Notes: generated from the letters alone by a model not told the origin. Counted from the stretch's first letter, positions 51,761 to 60,864 are shown. The stretch: DNA of 64,000 nt from Andreprevotia lacus DSM 23236 (GCF_900176275.1 NZ_FWXD01000017.1:21975-85974); one strand, 5' to 3'. Numbers and translations: made by a program.

Positions 51761-52417
51761 TTACTTCTTTTTCTTGGTCGCCGCAGCAGCCGGCTTGGCA
51801 GCAGCGCGCTCCTTGGCCAGCAGCTCGTTCACTACGTCCAGCGCACCCGCGTCTTCACGGCCGGAGACCTTGTATTTGCCGTTGATGATCAGCGTCGGCA
51901 CGCCTTCGATGGCGTAGGTACGGCCCATGTCGTCCAGCTGCTTCAGCTGCTGGGCGGTCGAGAAGGTATTGTAGTTGGCCTTGAACTTGGCCACATCGAT
52001 ACCCTGCTTCTTGGCCCAGTCAAACAACGTGTCGTCACGGCGCAGTTCCAGGCCATCTTTCTGGATGGCGTTGAACACGGCTTGCTGATACTTGCCTTCC
52101 ACGCCCATGTTTTGCAGCGCCAGGAAAATCTTGGCGTGCGCCTCGATATCGTTGCGGCCCGGCCAGTACACATGTACACGGCGGAAGTTCACGTCCTTGG
52201 GCAGCTTGGCTGCCCATTCCTCGACGGCGGGCTCCAGGCGGAAGCAGTGCGGGCAGCCGTACCAGAAGAATTCGATCACTTCGAGCTTGCCTGCCTGCGC
52301 CACCGGCTGTGGCGCGGTCAGCTTGGTGTAGTCAGTACCTTCGCGGACTTCGGCATGGGCGCCGCCTGCAATGAAGGCGGCGATGAGACCGGCAGCGGCC
52401 AACCAGCGTTTGAACAT
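51761..52417 (-). CDS. dsbA: Thiol:disulfide interchange protein DsbA
   Basis: This 218-residue periplasmic oxidase has a signal peptide (cleaved near AHA, residue 22), the thioredoxin-fold active site C55-P-H-C58 in FFWYGCPHCFRLEP, and the cis-proline loop EGVPTLIINGKY. It introduces disulfides into secreted proteins and is reoxidised by DsbB (not in this window). The C-terminal tail is lysine/alanine-rich (AAKPAAAATKKKK). ATG 52417 follows a GAGGAG-like site. A SPOR-domain gene lies 57 bp upstream on the same strand. Confidence 0.95.
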   Translation of the reverse strand: MFKRWLAAAGLIAAFIAGGAHAEVREGTDYTKLTAPQPVAQAGKLEVIEFFWYGCPHCFRLEPAVEEWAAKLPKDVNFRRVHVYWPGRNDIEAHAKIFLALQNMGVEGKYQQAVFNAIQKDGLELRRDDTLFDWAKKQGIDVAKFKANYNTFSTAQQLKQLDDMGRTYAIEGVPTLIINGKYKVSGREDAGALDVVNELLAKERAAAKPAAAATKKKK

Positions 52418-52474
52418 GGGTGCTCCTCGTTGAATCTCTGTTGAAATGTATGTCATGGATCGGCCAGCGGCCGA

Positions 52475-53146
52475 TCAGTTCCCTTTGACGACGGTACTAT
52501 CCACGTTGTTGCTCTTGAGTAAGCCACGTGTCTTGTCCAGTTCGGACAGACTGGTGAACGGGCCGACACGCACGCGGTGCCAGATGCCCTTGTCGCCCAG
52601 GTCGGTACTCTGGATATTCGCTTCCACGCCCATCAGGGCCAGCTTGGCTTTGAGGTTGTCGGCATCCTGCTCGTTCTGGAACGCGCCCACCTGCAGATAC
52701 GCGCCCTTGGGGGCTTCTGCCTTGGCCGGCTGGGTCGGCTCGGGCTTTCTGGTGTCAGCCTTGTCGCCTTTGTCGCTGCTGTCGTTCAACTGCGGCAGCA
52801 CCTTATAGAAGTCGAGTGCCACGCCACTGGCCGCGCTGGCAGCACTGGCCACTTTCGGCGCCTGGGTGGCAAGAGGCTCATCCTTGCTCACGCCGTTGGG
52901 GCGCAGGATTTCCGGGCCCTTGTCGGTGCTGGTGGCTGGCGCCGAGCCGATGGCATCGGGCGGCGTATCCTGCCCGTTGCCCTTGCTCTGGAACGGGTTG
53001 GTGCCGCGATTGAGGAAGAAAGCGACAGCCACGGCGATAGCCACACCGACCATCAGGCCGATGAACAGGCCGGTCAGCATCGAGCTGCCGCCGCCCTTGG
53101 CGCGGCTGGCTCCGGTTGTGCGCGGTTTTTTCATGTCGCGGGCCAT
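52475..53146 (-). CDS. SPOR-domain inner-membrane protein
   Basis: This 223-residue bitopic protein has a basic cytoplasmic start (KKPRTTGASRAKGGG), one helix (LTGLFIGLMVGVAIAVAVAFFL), a low-complexity periplasmic linker (60-145) and a C-terminal SPOR domain (AYLQVGAFQNEQDADNLKAKL ... WHRVRVGPFTSLSELDKTRG). SPOR domains bind denuded septal peptidoglycan, so it is probably a division-site protein. In related genomes such genes often follow argS; here argS is absent. It is in tandem with dsbA. Confidence 0.9.
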   Translation of the reverse strand: MARDMKKPRTTGASRAKGGGSSMLTGLFIGLMVGVAIAVAVAFFLNRGTNPFQSKGNGQDTPPDAIGSAPATSTDKGPEILRPNGVSKDEPLATQAPKVASAASAASGVALDFYKVLPQLNDSSDKGDKADTRKPEPTQPAKAEAPKGAYLQVGAFQNEQDADNLKAKLALMGVEANIQSTDLGDKGIWHRVRVGPFTSLSELDKTRGLLKSNNVDSTVVKGN

Positions 53147-53380
53147 TTGCTATTTTCTCCGGGCGCTTGCGCCGCACTATCTAGTCTTACCCATGCCTGT
53201 TCGGGCAATGCGGGGGTGTTCTGGCTACTGCAGGGGGCGGGGTGTTTTCCACCCGTTCGTCGGCGGTGCCGACAGCAGTTCGGCGGATTATACGTGCGGC
53301 GGGCGTGGTTGGAGAAAAGCGGCGCATAAACCGTAACAATTTCCGCTGTCGGGCATGGTTCTCGCTCCGCTTACAGAGTA

Positions 53381-53401
53381 GAATGCGAATTGATCTCAAT
53401 T
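53381..53401. promoter_or_regulatory. Probable Fur box of the ftr operon
   Basis: GAATGCGAATTGATCTCAATT lies 41 bp upstream of the first iron-uptake gene. AATGCGAAT and its imperfect mirror ATCTCAATT match the usual Fur 19-mer halves (GATAATGAT-like). It is consistent with iron repression of the downstream ferrous-iron system. Nothing else is seen in 53147-53380. Confidence 0.6.
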
Positions 53402-53441
53402 AACAACACCGGGCGCGCATGCCCCGAACCGGGAGTCGGAT

Positions 53442-53972
53442 ATGAAAAAGACCGTCGTTGTTGCTTTGCTTGCTCTGGCCGGCCTCGCCCAAGCGGCCGA
53501 ATACCCCATCGGTAAACCGGCCATCAAGGCCGGCATGGAAATCGGCGCGGTTTATCTGCAGCCGATCAAGATGGAGCCGGAAGGCATGATGAATCCGGTC
53601 GAAAAATCCGACGTGCACCTGGAAGCCGACATCCACGCGGTCAAGGGCAACCCGAACGGCTTTGCCGAGGGTGAATGGGTGCCCTACCTGCTGATCAAGT
53701 ACGAAATCCAGAAGGTAGGCAGCAAGAACGTGATCAAGGGTGATTTCATGCCCATGGTTGCCAGCGACGGCCCGCACTACGGTGACAACGTGAAGCTGGA
53801 AGGCCCGGGCAAGTACAAGCTCAAGTACACCGTCCTCGCACCGTCTGAAAATCCGGGCGCGCACTTTGGCCGCCATGTGGACAAGGAAACCGGCGTGGCG
53901 GCATGGTTCAAGCCGTTCGAGCTGAACTATGAGTTCACCTATGCCGGCACTGGCAAGAAGGGCGGTTACTAA
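53442..53972 (+). CDS. ftrA: Periplasmic iron-binding protein (P19/Tpd/FtrA type)
   Basis: This 176-residue protein has a signal peptide (cleaved at LAQA-AEYPIG, residue 18) and the P19-family mature sequence: IGAVYLQPIKMEPEGMM (metal-site Glu and Met), DVHLEADIHAVKGNPNGF and FMPMVASDGPHYGDNVKL (His and Met). P19-type proteins bind copper and iron and hand Fe to an FTR1-type permease. It is the first gene of an FtrABCD-type operon. Confidence 0.88.
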   Translation: MKKTVVVALLALAGLAQAAEYPIGKPAIKAGMEIGAVYLQPIKMEPEGMMNPVEKSDVHLEADIHAVKGNPNGFAEGEWVPYLLIKYEIQKVGSKNVIKGDFMPMVASDGPHYGDNVKLEGPGKYKLKYTVLAPSENPGAHFGRHVDKETGVAAWFKPFELNYEFTYAGTGKKGGY

Positions 53973-54032
53973 GCCTTGATCGGGCGCTGCATGGCAGCGT
54001 CCTTGTTGTGTTTTGCGCTCTGGAGTTCAAGC

Positions 54033-54353
54033 ATGCGTCACTGGATGGCCATTGCGGCCCTTGCCCTTGCTGGTCTGGCCCACGCCGAAGACCTGCCCAC
54101 GTTCAAGATCACCATCAAGGACGGCACCATTTCGCCCGCGCGTCTTGAAGCGCCTGCAGGCAAGCGCTTCAAGCTCGAAATCACCAATGCCGGCAAATCG
54201 CCGGCCGAGTTCGAAAGCATCTCGCTGCGCAAGGAAAAAGTGCTTGGCCCCGGCGTGACCTCGTTCGTGGTGGTCAACCCGACCAGCCCGGCCGAACACG
54301 TGTATTTCGATGATTTTCACCCGCAGGCCAAGGGCGTGCTGGTGATCAAGTAA
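54033..54353 (+). CDS. ftrB: Periplasmic cupredoxin-domain protein (FtrB type)
   Basis: This 106-residue protein has a signal peptide (MRHWMAIAALALAGLAHA) and a cupredoxin-like beta sandwich (FKITIKDGTISPARLEAPAG, FKLEITNAGKSPAEFES, HVYFDDFHPQAKGVLVIK). In Brucella and Bordetella, FtrB-type proteins oxidise or relay ferrous iron with FtrA. The canonical blue-copper ligand set is not evident. ATG 54033 follows TGGAG. A foldback repeat lies between it and the permease gene. Confidence 0.82.
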   Translation: MRHWMAIAALALAGLAHAEDLPTFKITIKDGTISPARLEAPAGKRFKLEITNAGKSPAEFESISLRKEKVLGPGVTSFVVVNPTSPAEHVYFDDFHPQAKGVLVIK

Positions 54354-54378
54354 GCAATCAGTTTTGGAGCTGCCGGCA

Positions 54379-54475
54379 CAAGCCGGTGCTGCGATGCTGG
54401 CAAGGCACGCAAGCGGTGCAAGCCATGCCGCAAGTGCAGGCAATGTGGCCGGCAGGACTTTGTCAGCAGCTCTTG
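54379..54475. repeat. Small foldback repeat, copy 2, inside the ftr operon
   Basis: The core GATGCTGGCAAGGCACGC matches the GGTGCTGGCAAGGCGCGC core of the copy at 63571-63680, followed by GCGGTGCAAGCC, ATGCCGCAAGTG and GGCCGGCAGGACTTTGTCAGC. It fills most of the 177-bp gap between ftrB and ftrC. Nothing else is evident there. Confidence 0.5.
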
Positions 54476-54530
54476 GGTAATTGAAATGCGGCGTGCGCCA
54501 CTGGTGCATGCCCAGGCGAGGTAGCCCGTC

Positions 54531-55346
54531 ATGGATCAGGTTCTGTTTATCGTCTGGCGCGAAAGCGTCGAAGCATTGCTGGTGGTCGGCATTCTGTATG
54601 CCTGGCTCAGGGCCAACCCGGCCGGCCAGCGCGGCTTGCGCTTTCTGTGGGGTGGCGTGGCTGCCGGCCTGGCCCTGTCGGGCCTGCTGGCGCTGGTGAT
54701 TCTCGGCGTGGCCACCTTCCTCGATGATGACGGGCAGCAATACTTCCAGTCCGGCATGGCGCTGGTCGCGTCGGCGCTGGTGGTGCAGATGGTGTACTGG
54801 ATGCGCAAGCACGGCCGCACGCTCAAGCGCGAGCTGGAGTCCGGGCTGGCCGACAATGTCGAGCGCTCCAACTGGTGGGGCCTCTTGGTGCTGGTGATGA
54901 TCGCCGTGGCGCGCGAGGGCAGCGAAACCGTGGTGTTCCTGTACGGCACGATCGCCGCGGCAGACAGCGCGCAGATCGCGCCGTTCGCGCTGGCCGGTGC
55001 GGTTGGCCTGATTGCCGCATTTGCCACGTTCTGGCTGCTGCAACTGGGCGGCAAGCTGATTACCTGGCGCCGTTTCTTCCGCATTACCGAGGTGCTGCTG
55101 CTGTTGCTGGCCGGTGCGCTGCTGGTCAGCGGGCTGGAAAAGCTGGTGTCGGTCGGCGCGCTGCCGGGCATCGTTGACCCGCTGTGGAACAGTGCCGGCC
55201 TGCTGGATGACAGTCATGGCTTGGGCAAGCTGCTGGCCGACTTTGCCGGTTACCGTGCACAACCGGCGCTGTTGGTGCTGCTGGTGTGGGTAAGCTACTG
55301 GATCAGTACCTCCGTCCTGCTGCGCCGCGCCAGCCGGTCAGCCTGA
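54531..55346 (+). CDS. ftrC: FTR1-family ferrous iron permease (FtrC type)
   Basis: This 271-residue inner-membrane permease of seven helices has both REXXE iron motifs: RESVEALL in helix 1 (residues 10-17) and REGSETVVF in helix 4 (near 128). It transports iron delivered by the periplasmic FtrA/B pair. It precedes the ferredoxin-type gene by 26 bp. Confidence 0.95.
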   Translation: MDQVLFIVWRESVEALLVVGILYAWLRANPAGQRGLRFLWGGVAAGLALSGLLALVILGVATFLDDDGQQYFQSGMALVASALVVQMVYWMRKHGRTLKRELESGLADNVERSNWWGLLVLVMIAVAREGSETVVFLYGTIAAADSAQIAPFALAGAVGLIAAFATFWLLQLGGKLITWRRFFRITEVLLLLLAGALLVSGLEKLVSVGALPGIVDPLWNSAGLLDDSHGLGKLLADFAGYRAQPALLVLLVWVSYWISTSVLLRRASRSA

Positions 55347-55372
55347 ACGCCCGCCCTGCGTTAAATTAGCCG

Positions 55373-56758
55373 ATGACAACCTTTCAAGCCGTGAATTCCA
55401 TGGGCAGCCGCGTGGCTGCCTTTGGGCATTTCCTGCAACGCCACAAGCGCGCGCTGCGCAATCTGCAGTGGCTGATCGTGCTGGTGTATGCCTTCCTGCT
55501 GATCGTGCCGGCGTGTTTGCCGCTGCCGGATGAAAAAGCGCACGTCTTCAATAATCTCACCGTGGTGGCGCAGTTTGCCTTCTGGGGCATCTGGTGGCCT
55601 TTCGTGCTGGTGTCCATGCCGCTGTTGGGCCGCGCCTGGTGCGGTTGGCTGTGCCCCGAAGGCATGCTGACCGAATGGGCCAGCGAGCGCGGCATCAACA
55701 AACCGATTCCCAAGTGGATACGCTGGGGCGGCTGGCCCTTTGTCGCGTTTGCGCTGACCACCATCTATGGCCAGCTGGTCAGCGTATACCAGTATCCGCT
55801 GGCGGTATTGCTGGTGCTGGGCGGCTCGACCGTTGGTGCCATGGCGATCGGTTATTTGTATGGCCGCGAAAAGCGCATCTGGTGCCGCTACATGTGCCCG
55901 GTGAACGGTGTGTTCAACTTGCTGGCCAAGCTGGCGCCGTGGCGTTTCAAGGTTGATGAAGATGCGTGGCGTGCCTCGCACGGCAAGAAGGTGATCCCGA
56001 TCAACTGTGCGCCGCTGGTGCCATTGCGCCACATGCAGGGCGCCGGTGCGTGCCATATGTGCGGCCGCTGCAGCGGCCATCGCGATGCCATCGAGCTGGT
56101 GGCGCGCTCGCCCGAAGAAGAAGTGGTCAAGGTCGAGAAGGGTGATGGCTGGCAGACGGCATTGATCGTGTTCGGCATGATGGGCCTCGCTACCGGTGCC
56201 TTTCTGTGGAGCAGCAGTCCGTGGCTGGTGGCGCTCAAGCAGGACATTGCCAGCTGGCTGATCGACCGCGACATCATGTGGCCGCTGGCCGACAACGCGC
56301 CGTGGTGGATGCTCACCCATTACCCCGAAGTAGGCGACAGCTTCAGCTGGCTGGATGGCGCGCTCATCCTGGCCTTTATTGCCGCCGGCGCCGTCGTGGT
56401 GGGTGGCGGGCTGTGGCTGGCGCTGTGGCTGGCCGACCGTGCGCTGCCGCAGCGCAGCGCCGGCAGCCTCAACAAGCTGGCGCTGGGCTTCATTCCGGCG
56501 GCGGGCTGTGGTGTGTTCCTCGGCCTGACCGCCACCACCATCACCTTGCTCAAGCACGAGGGCATGGGTACCGACTGGGTCAACACCGTGCGCTTTGGCC
56601 TGCTGGCACTTGCATTGGCCTGGTCGCTGCGGCTGGTGTGGCGTCTGTCGGTACAGCGCGGTGCCGGCATCATCCGCAGCGCCGCTGCGCAGCTGGTTCT
56701 GGCCGGCGGGCTGCTGCCGTTCGTCGCCGCCTGGGTGTATTTCTTCGTCATCTGGTAA
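55373..56758 (+). CDS. ftrD: Membrane polyferredoxin (FtrD/NapH/CcoG-like)
   Basis: This 461-residue protein has about ten helices and cysteine clusters typical of 4Fe-4S membrane ferredoxins: GRAWCGWLCPEGMLTEW, WCRYMCPVNGVFNL and ACHMCGRCSGHRDAIEL. It should provide electrons on the periplasmic or cytoplasmic side for the FTR1-type import cycle. The four-gene set (periplasmic binder, cupredoxin, FTR1, polyferredoxin) matches FtrABCD of Bordetella and Brucella. Confidence 0.88.
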   Translation: MTTFQAVNSMGSRVAAFGHFLQRHKRALRNLQWLIVLVYAFLLIVPACLPLPDEKAHVFNNLTVVAQFAFWGIWWPFVLVSMPLLGRAWCGWLCPEGMLTEWASERGINKPIPKWIRWGGWPFVAFALTTIYGQLVSVYQYPLAVLLVLGGSTVGAMAIGYLYGREKRIWCRYMCPVNGVFNLLAKLAPWRFKVDEDAWRASHGKKVIPINCAPLVPLRHMQGAGACHMCGRCSGHRDAIELVARSPEEEVVKVEKGDGWQTALIVFGMMGLATGAFLWSSSPWLVALKQDIASWLIDRDIMWPLADNAPWWMLTHYPEVGDSFSWLDGALILAFIAAGAVVVGGGLWLALWLADRALPQRSAGSLNKLALGFIPAAGCGVFLGLTATTITLLKHEGMGTDWVNTVRFGLLALALAWSLRLVWRLSVQRGAGIIRSAAAQLVLAGGLLPFVAAWVYFFVIW

Positions 56759-56776
56759 TCACCCGATTTTCAATGC

Positions 56777-56808
56777 TGCACTGCAGCGTGCACAATGCAC
56801 TGCAGTGC
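56777..56808. promoter_or_regulatory. Two adjacent palindromes between ftrD and argH
   Basis: TGCACTGCAGCGTGCA (56777-56792, interrupted) and the perfect 12-bp palindrome GCACTGCAGTGC (56797-56808) lie in tandem. A TATAAT -10 box at 56847-56852 follows before argH. They may form an operator or a weak 3' hairpin. Confidence 0.35.
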
Positions 56809-56887
56809 GGCACCGGCTTGGTGCTGCCAGACGCGGCGTTGCGCCGTATAATCTCCCGCTTTGTAATATATCTAGACAGGATTTGCG

Positions 56888-58276
56888 ATGTCCGACGCAG
56901 CCAATAAAGCCTGGTCAGGCCGTTTCAACGAACCGGTATCCGAGCTGGTGAAGCGCTATACCGCTTCGGTTACCTTCGACAAGCGTATGGCTGAAGTCGA
57001 CATCCAAGGCTCGCTGGCGCATGCCGCCATGCTGAACAAGTCCGGCGTGCTGTCGGATGACGACCTCGCCGCCATTCGCGGCGGCATGGCCGACATCCTG
57101 GCCGATATCCGTGCCGGCACGCTGGAATGGAGCATCGACCTCGAAGACGTGCACATGAACGTCGAGCGCCGTCTGACCGACAAGATCGGCGATGCCGGCA
57201 AGCGCCTGCACACCGGCCGCTCGCGCAACGATCAGGTGGCCACCGATATCCGCCTGTATCTGCGCGGCGCCACCGATGCCATCGTCGGTCTGGTGCACGA
57301 ACTGCAGCGCTCGCTGGTCGATCTGGCCGAGCAACACGCCGCCACCGTCATGCCGGGCTTTACCCATTTGCAGGTGGCGCAGCCGGTGACTTTCGGCCAC
57401 CACATGCTGGCTTATGTAGAAATGCTGGGCCGTGATGCCGAGCGCTTCATCGATGCCCGCAAGCGCATCAACCGCCTGCCGCTGGGTTCGGCCGCACTGG
57501 CCGGCACCACTTACCCGATCGACCGCGAATACACCGCGCAACTGCTGGGCTTTGACAGTGTGACGCAGAATTCGCTCGATGCCGTCAGTGATCGTGACTT
57601 CGCCATCGAATTCACCGCTGCCGCCGCGCTGACCATGACGCACCTCAGCCGCCTGTCGGAAGAGCTCATCATCTGGATGAGCCCGCGCTTCGGCTTCATC
57701 GACATTGCCGACCGCTTCTGTACCGGCTCGTCCATCATGCCGCAGAAGAAAAATCCGGATGTGCCCGAGCTGGTGCGTGGCAAGACCGGCCGCGTCAATG
57801 GCCATCTGGTCGCGCTGCTGACCCTGATGAAGTCGCAGCCGCTGGCGTACAACAAGGACAACCAGGAAGACAAGGAGCCGCTGTTCGATACGGTGGATAC
57901 CCTGTCCGACACACTGCGCATTTACGCCGACATGATGCGTGGCATCACCGTCAAGCCGGAAGCGATGGAGCGCGCGGTGAAGCAAGGCTTCGCTACCGCG
58001 ACCGATCTGGCCGACTATCTGGTGAAGAAGGGCCTGCCGTTCCGCGATGCGCACGAAGCCGTCGCGCTGGCCGTGCGCTATGCCGAAGAAAAGCGCCGCG
58101 ACCTGTCCGAACTGCAACTGGTCGAGCTGCAAAGCTTCTCGCCGCTGATCGATGCCGATGTGGTCAACGTGCTGACCCCCGAGGGCAGCCTGGCCGCGCG
58201 TGACCACGTGGGTGGCACCGCACCGAACCAGGTGCGCGCGCAGATTGCCCGCTGGCGTGGCCTGCTGGCCGCGTAA
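56888..58276 (+). CDS. argH: Argininosuccinate lyase
   Basis: This 462-residue enzyme cleaves argininosuccinate into arginine and fumarate, the last step of arginine synthesis. Family marks are the start [52 protein letters not shown], and the superfamily signature [20 protein letters not shown] near 278-297. It is full length, monocistronic, with its own promoter-like TATAAT upstream and a terminator downstream. Confidence 0.98.
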   Translation: MSDAANKAWSGRFNEPVSELVKRYTASVTFDKRMAEVDIQGSLAHAAMLNKSGVLSDDDLAAIRGGMADILADIRAGTLEWSIDLEDVHMNVERRLTDKIGDAGKRLHTGRSRNDQVATDIRLYLRGATDAIVGLVHELQRSLVDLAEQHAATVMPGFTHLQVAQPVTFGHHMLAYVEMLGRDAERFIDARKRINRLPLGSAALAGTTYPIDREYTAQLLGFDSVTQNSLDAVSDRDFAIEFTAAAALTMTHLSRLSEELIIWMSPRFGFIDIADRFCTGSSIMPQKKNPDVPELVRGKTGRVNGHLVALLTLMKSQPLAYNKDNQEDKEPLFDTVDTLSDTLRIYADMMRGITVKPEAMERAVKQGFATATDLADYLVKKGLPFRDAHEAVALAVRYAEEKRRDLSELQLVELQSFSPLIDADVVNVLTPEGSLAARDHVGGTAPNQVRAQIARWRGLLAA

Positions 58277-58312
58277 GCGCCGGCGCAACAGCCGCGTGTT
58301 GGCGTTGTTCCC

Positions 58313-58345
58313 GATAACCCCCTGCCCGGCAGGGGGTTATCTTTT
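58313..58345 (+). terminator. Rho-independent terminator of argH
   Basis: GATAACCCCCTGC and GCAGGGGGTTATC pair around CCG and are followed by TTTT. Confidence 0.9.
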
Positions 58346-58377
58346 GGGCGTTTCGTGTTGAGTTTTGGAGTTTTGGC

Positions 58378-58845
58378 ATGTCGGTAACTCCGGCGCTGCG
58401 CTGGCAGTGGTATGACTTTGACGCTTTCGATGCACGCACCTTGTATGCCTATCTCAAGCTGCGCGTCGATATTTTCGTGGTCGAGCAAAACTGCCCGTAT
58501 CCCGAGCTGGATGATCTGGATCTGCAGGCGCGGCATCTGCTGGGCCATGACGAGCAAGGACGCGTGCTGGCCTGCTTGCGGCTGGTGCCACCCGGCCTCA
58601 AGTATGCGCAGCCCTCGTTGGGCCGCGTGGTGATCGCACCGGCCGCACGGGGCACTGGCGCAGGTCATCAGTTGATTGCCGAAGCCTTGCGCCATTCGGA
58701 TGCGCTCTACCCGGGCATGGCCCACCAGATCGGCGCACAGGCGCATCTGGCAGGCTTTTACGGCCGGCATGGCTTTGTGCAGAATGGGGATGTTTACGAT
58801 GAGGACGGCATCCCGCACATCCACATGCTGCGCGCCGCGAACTGA
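58378..58845 (+). CDS. elaA: ElaA-type GNAT acetyltransferase
   Basis: This 155-residue protein matches the ElaA family from end to end: WQWYDFDAFDARTLYAYLKLR, VFVVEQNCPYPELDDLD-type segment (FVVEQNCPYPELDDLD), LRLVPPG, and GRVVIAPAARGTGAGHQLI acetyl-CoA site. The acetylated substrate is unknown. The next gene starts 4 bp after its stop. Confidence 0.95.
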   Translation: MSVTPALRWQWYDFDAFDARTLYAYLKLRVDIFVVEQNCPYPELDDLDLQARHLLGHDEQGRVLACLRLVPPGLKYAQPSLGRVVIAPAARGTGAGHQLIAEALRHSDALYPGMAHQIGAQAHLAGFYGRHGFVQNGDVYDEDGIPHIHMLRAAN

Positions 58846-58849
58846 TGTC

Positions 58850-59332
58850 ATGCCCGAACTGATTTCCCACATGATCTGCGCGCCGGAATTTGACGGCGCC
58901 GGCCACGTCATCGAAATCCATGTCACCACCGGTGACTGGGTCGCGCGCGACGCGCGGCTGGCCAGCGTGCGCTGGGAAGACGGCGAAGCCATCGTGCATG
59001 CGCCGGATGCCGGCAGCGTGTCGGCCTTGCTGGTCGGCGTGGGTGACATGCTGGGCAGCGGCGAGCTGCTGCTGATGATGGAAATCGAAGAAGCAGATAC
59101 CGGCTGGCTGCCGCTGGATTTGCCGGCCGCGTGCGAGGTGCCGGCGCTGCCGTCGGTACGCGTGCCTGCTGCCGTTGTCAGTAGCGACGTGCTGCAGGTC
59201 AGCCGCGATGCCGCAGCGCTGGCAGCCAGGCTGGGTGTTGACCTGAGCCAGGTGCAGTCCGGTGCTCGCGGCGTGATCGAGCAGGCCGATGTGGAGCGGT
59301 ATGTGCGCAACAGGCTGGCCGGCCCGCAGTGA
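58850..59332 (+). CDS. Lipoyl-like domain plus E3-binding domain, lacking the lipoyl lysine
   Basis: This 160-residue protein has an N-terminal biotin/lipoyl-like domain (residues 1-80) and a C-terminal peripheral-subunit-binding domain (SRDAAALAARLGVDLSQVQS then GVIEQADVERYVRN). These two modules are normally the N-terminal half of an E2 acyltransferase, but there is no catalytic domain. At the position of the usual DKA lipoylation motif the sequence reads EDGEA, with no lysine, so it cannot be lipoylated there. It may be an assembly or adaptor relic. It follows elaA by 4 bp. Confidence 0.75.
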   Translation: MPELISHMICAPEFDGAGHVIEIHVTTGDWVARDARLASVRWEDGEAIVHAPDAGSVSALLVGVGDMLGSGELLLMMEIEEADTGWLPLDLPAACEVPALPSVRVPAAVVSSDVLQVSRDAAALAARLGVDLSQVQSGARGVIEQADVERYVRNRLAGPQ

Positions 59333-59444
59333 GCAGATGCACAAGCCTGTTCGGCTTGGCACTGTTGCATGGTGTGGCCTAGGGTGGCTGAAGTAAGATG
59401 AGTTTGTTTTCGACGGCAGTGCATCTTCAACAGGAGTATTGAGA

Positions 59445-59780
59445 ATGTCAGGCAAGTTCGTACTCAAACTGGCCAAGGATGGCCAGCACATGTTCAATCT
59501 GAAGGCCGGCAACGGCGAGATCATCCTGACCAGCGAGCTGTATCGCAGCAAGGATTCCGCACTGAACGGCATTGAATCGGTGCGCAAGAACGCGCCGGAC
59601 ATCAATCGCTTCGAGATTCGCGAAAACAGCAAGGGCGAGCCCTACTTCATCCTCAAGGCCGCCAACCATCAGGAAATCGGTCGCAGCGAGTATTACAGCG
59701 GCAAGGCTGCTGCTGAAAAGGGCATTGCCTCGGTGCAGAAGAATGCGCCGGATGCCGCGCTGGTTGACGAAACAGCCTGA
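59445..59780 (+). CDS. YegP-like protein with two DUF1508 repeats
   Basis: This 111-residue protein consists of two DUF1508 repeats: GKFVLKLAKDGQHMFNLKAG with SKDSALNGIESVRKNAP, then PYFILKAANHQEIGRS with SGKAAAEKGIASVQKNAP. The family is widespread and small; its function is unknown. AGGAG (59432-59436) precedes ATG 59445. A terminator follows. Confidence 0.93.
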   Translation: MSGKFVLKLAKDGQHMFNLKAGNGEIILTSELYRSKDSALNGIESVRKNAPDINRFEIRENSKGEPYFILKAANHQEIGRSEYYSGKAAAEKGIASVQKNAPDAALVDETA

Positions 59781-59799
59781 GTGCAACGCCGTCATCATG

Positions 59800-59826
59800 A
59801 GGGCCCGACCGGGCCCTTTTTCTTTT
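59800..59826 (+). terminator. Rho-independent terminator of the DUF1508 gene
   Basis: AGGGCCC and GGGCCCT pair around GACC, followed by TTTTCTTTTT. Confidence 0.92.
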
Positions 59827-59850
59827 TGCCACTGACCCCGGATATGCAGC

Positions 59851-60864
59851 ATGGAAGCGCAACAGCACACCGTCCACAACCTGATCGTCCACCAATTGAT
59901 CAAGGATCCGCACGGCCCGGCCTCCATTGCGCTGCGCCCGGGTGAAATGCGCGTTTCCGCAGCGGCGCAGCGGCTGATCGACCATCTGTGTTTGCGCTAT
60001 GCCGAGCGCACAGGCAAGGGTTATGGCCGCTTCGAGGATGATGAAGACAACTTCCCCATGGCCCGCTTCGTGCGCCAGCACGTGGTCGAGCAATCCATCG
60101 ACTTCATCACCTTGGCGCAGCTGATGATGCAGCATCTGCAGGTGCGTGCCGGCGAAGAGCAACTGGCCAGCGGCGGCTATGTACTGATCGCGCGTGTCGA
60201 TGCCATGGGGCGCGATGTATTGCTGGTGGCGCTGATCACCGAAACGGTCGGCACCGCCATTACCGAGGGGCTGGACATCATCGACAGCGTGCATCTGGAC
60301 CTGGGCAATGTGCGCGTGGCCGGCCGCATCGATCTGGAGGGCTGGCAGCGGGGCGCCGAGCGTTACATCAGCTTCCTCAAGGGGCGCGGCGATGTGGCGC
60401 ATTACTTCAAGCTCTTCCTCGGCTGCAACGATGTGGTGCTGGCGCTGAAGGAAACCCAGAAGCTGGTGCAGGGCCTCACCCAGTTTGCCGAGCGTCAGCA
60501 ACTGCCCAACGACACGCGCGATGCCTTGTTCGAGCGCGCACACGGCTATCTGGATGAAGCCGGCAGCGATGGCGAGCCGGTGAGCCTGGATGTGCTGGTA
60601 CAGCGCGCCTGGCCCGATGCCCCGGCTGAGTTGCGTAACCAGTTTGCGCGCGAGGACGAGGGCGCCGTGTCCGGCGGCTTCATCCCCGACCGGCGCGCGA
60701 TCCGCCCGCTGACCCACTTCAAGGCCAGTGCCGAGCACTGGAAGATCGAATTCGACCGCAGCAGTCTGCGCAGCGGCCAGGTGATCTACAACCGCGAAAA
60801 CGGCACCCTGGTGCTGACCGAAATCCCTGACGATTTGCGCCGAGCCTTGCTGGGCGATGGTTGA
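59851..60864 (+). CDS. yejK: Nucleoid-associated protein YejK (NdpA)
   Basis: This 337-residue member of the NA37/YejK family matches throughout: an opening HNLIVHQLIKD, YGRFEDDEDNFPMARFVRQH, LDIIDSVHLDLGNVRVAGRID and YISFLKGRGDVAHYFKLFLGC. It is associated with the nucleoid; its exact role is undefined. The nucleotidyltransferase gene begins 8 bp before its stop, so the two are coupled. Confidence 0.95.
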   Translation: MEAQQHTVHNLIVHQLIKDPHGPASIALRPGEMRVSAAAQRLIDHLCLRYAERTGKGYGRFEDDEDNFPMARFVRQHVVEQSIDFITLAQLMMQHLQVRAGEEQLASGGYVLIARVDAMGRDVLLVALITETVGTAITEGLDIIDSVHLDLGNVRVAGRIDLEGWQRGAERYISFLKGRGDVAHYFKLFLGCNDVVLALKETQKLVQGLTQFAERQQLPNDTRDALFERAHGYLDEAGSDGEPVSLDVLVQRAWPDAPAELRNQFAREDEGAVSGGFIPDRRAIRPLTHFKASAEHWKIEFDRSSLRSGQVIYNRENGTLVLTEIPDDLRRALLGDG

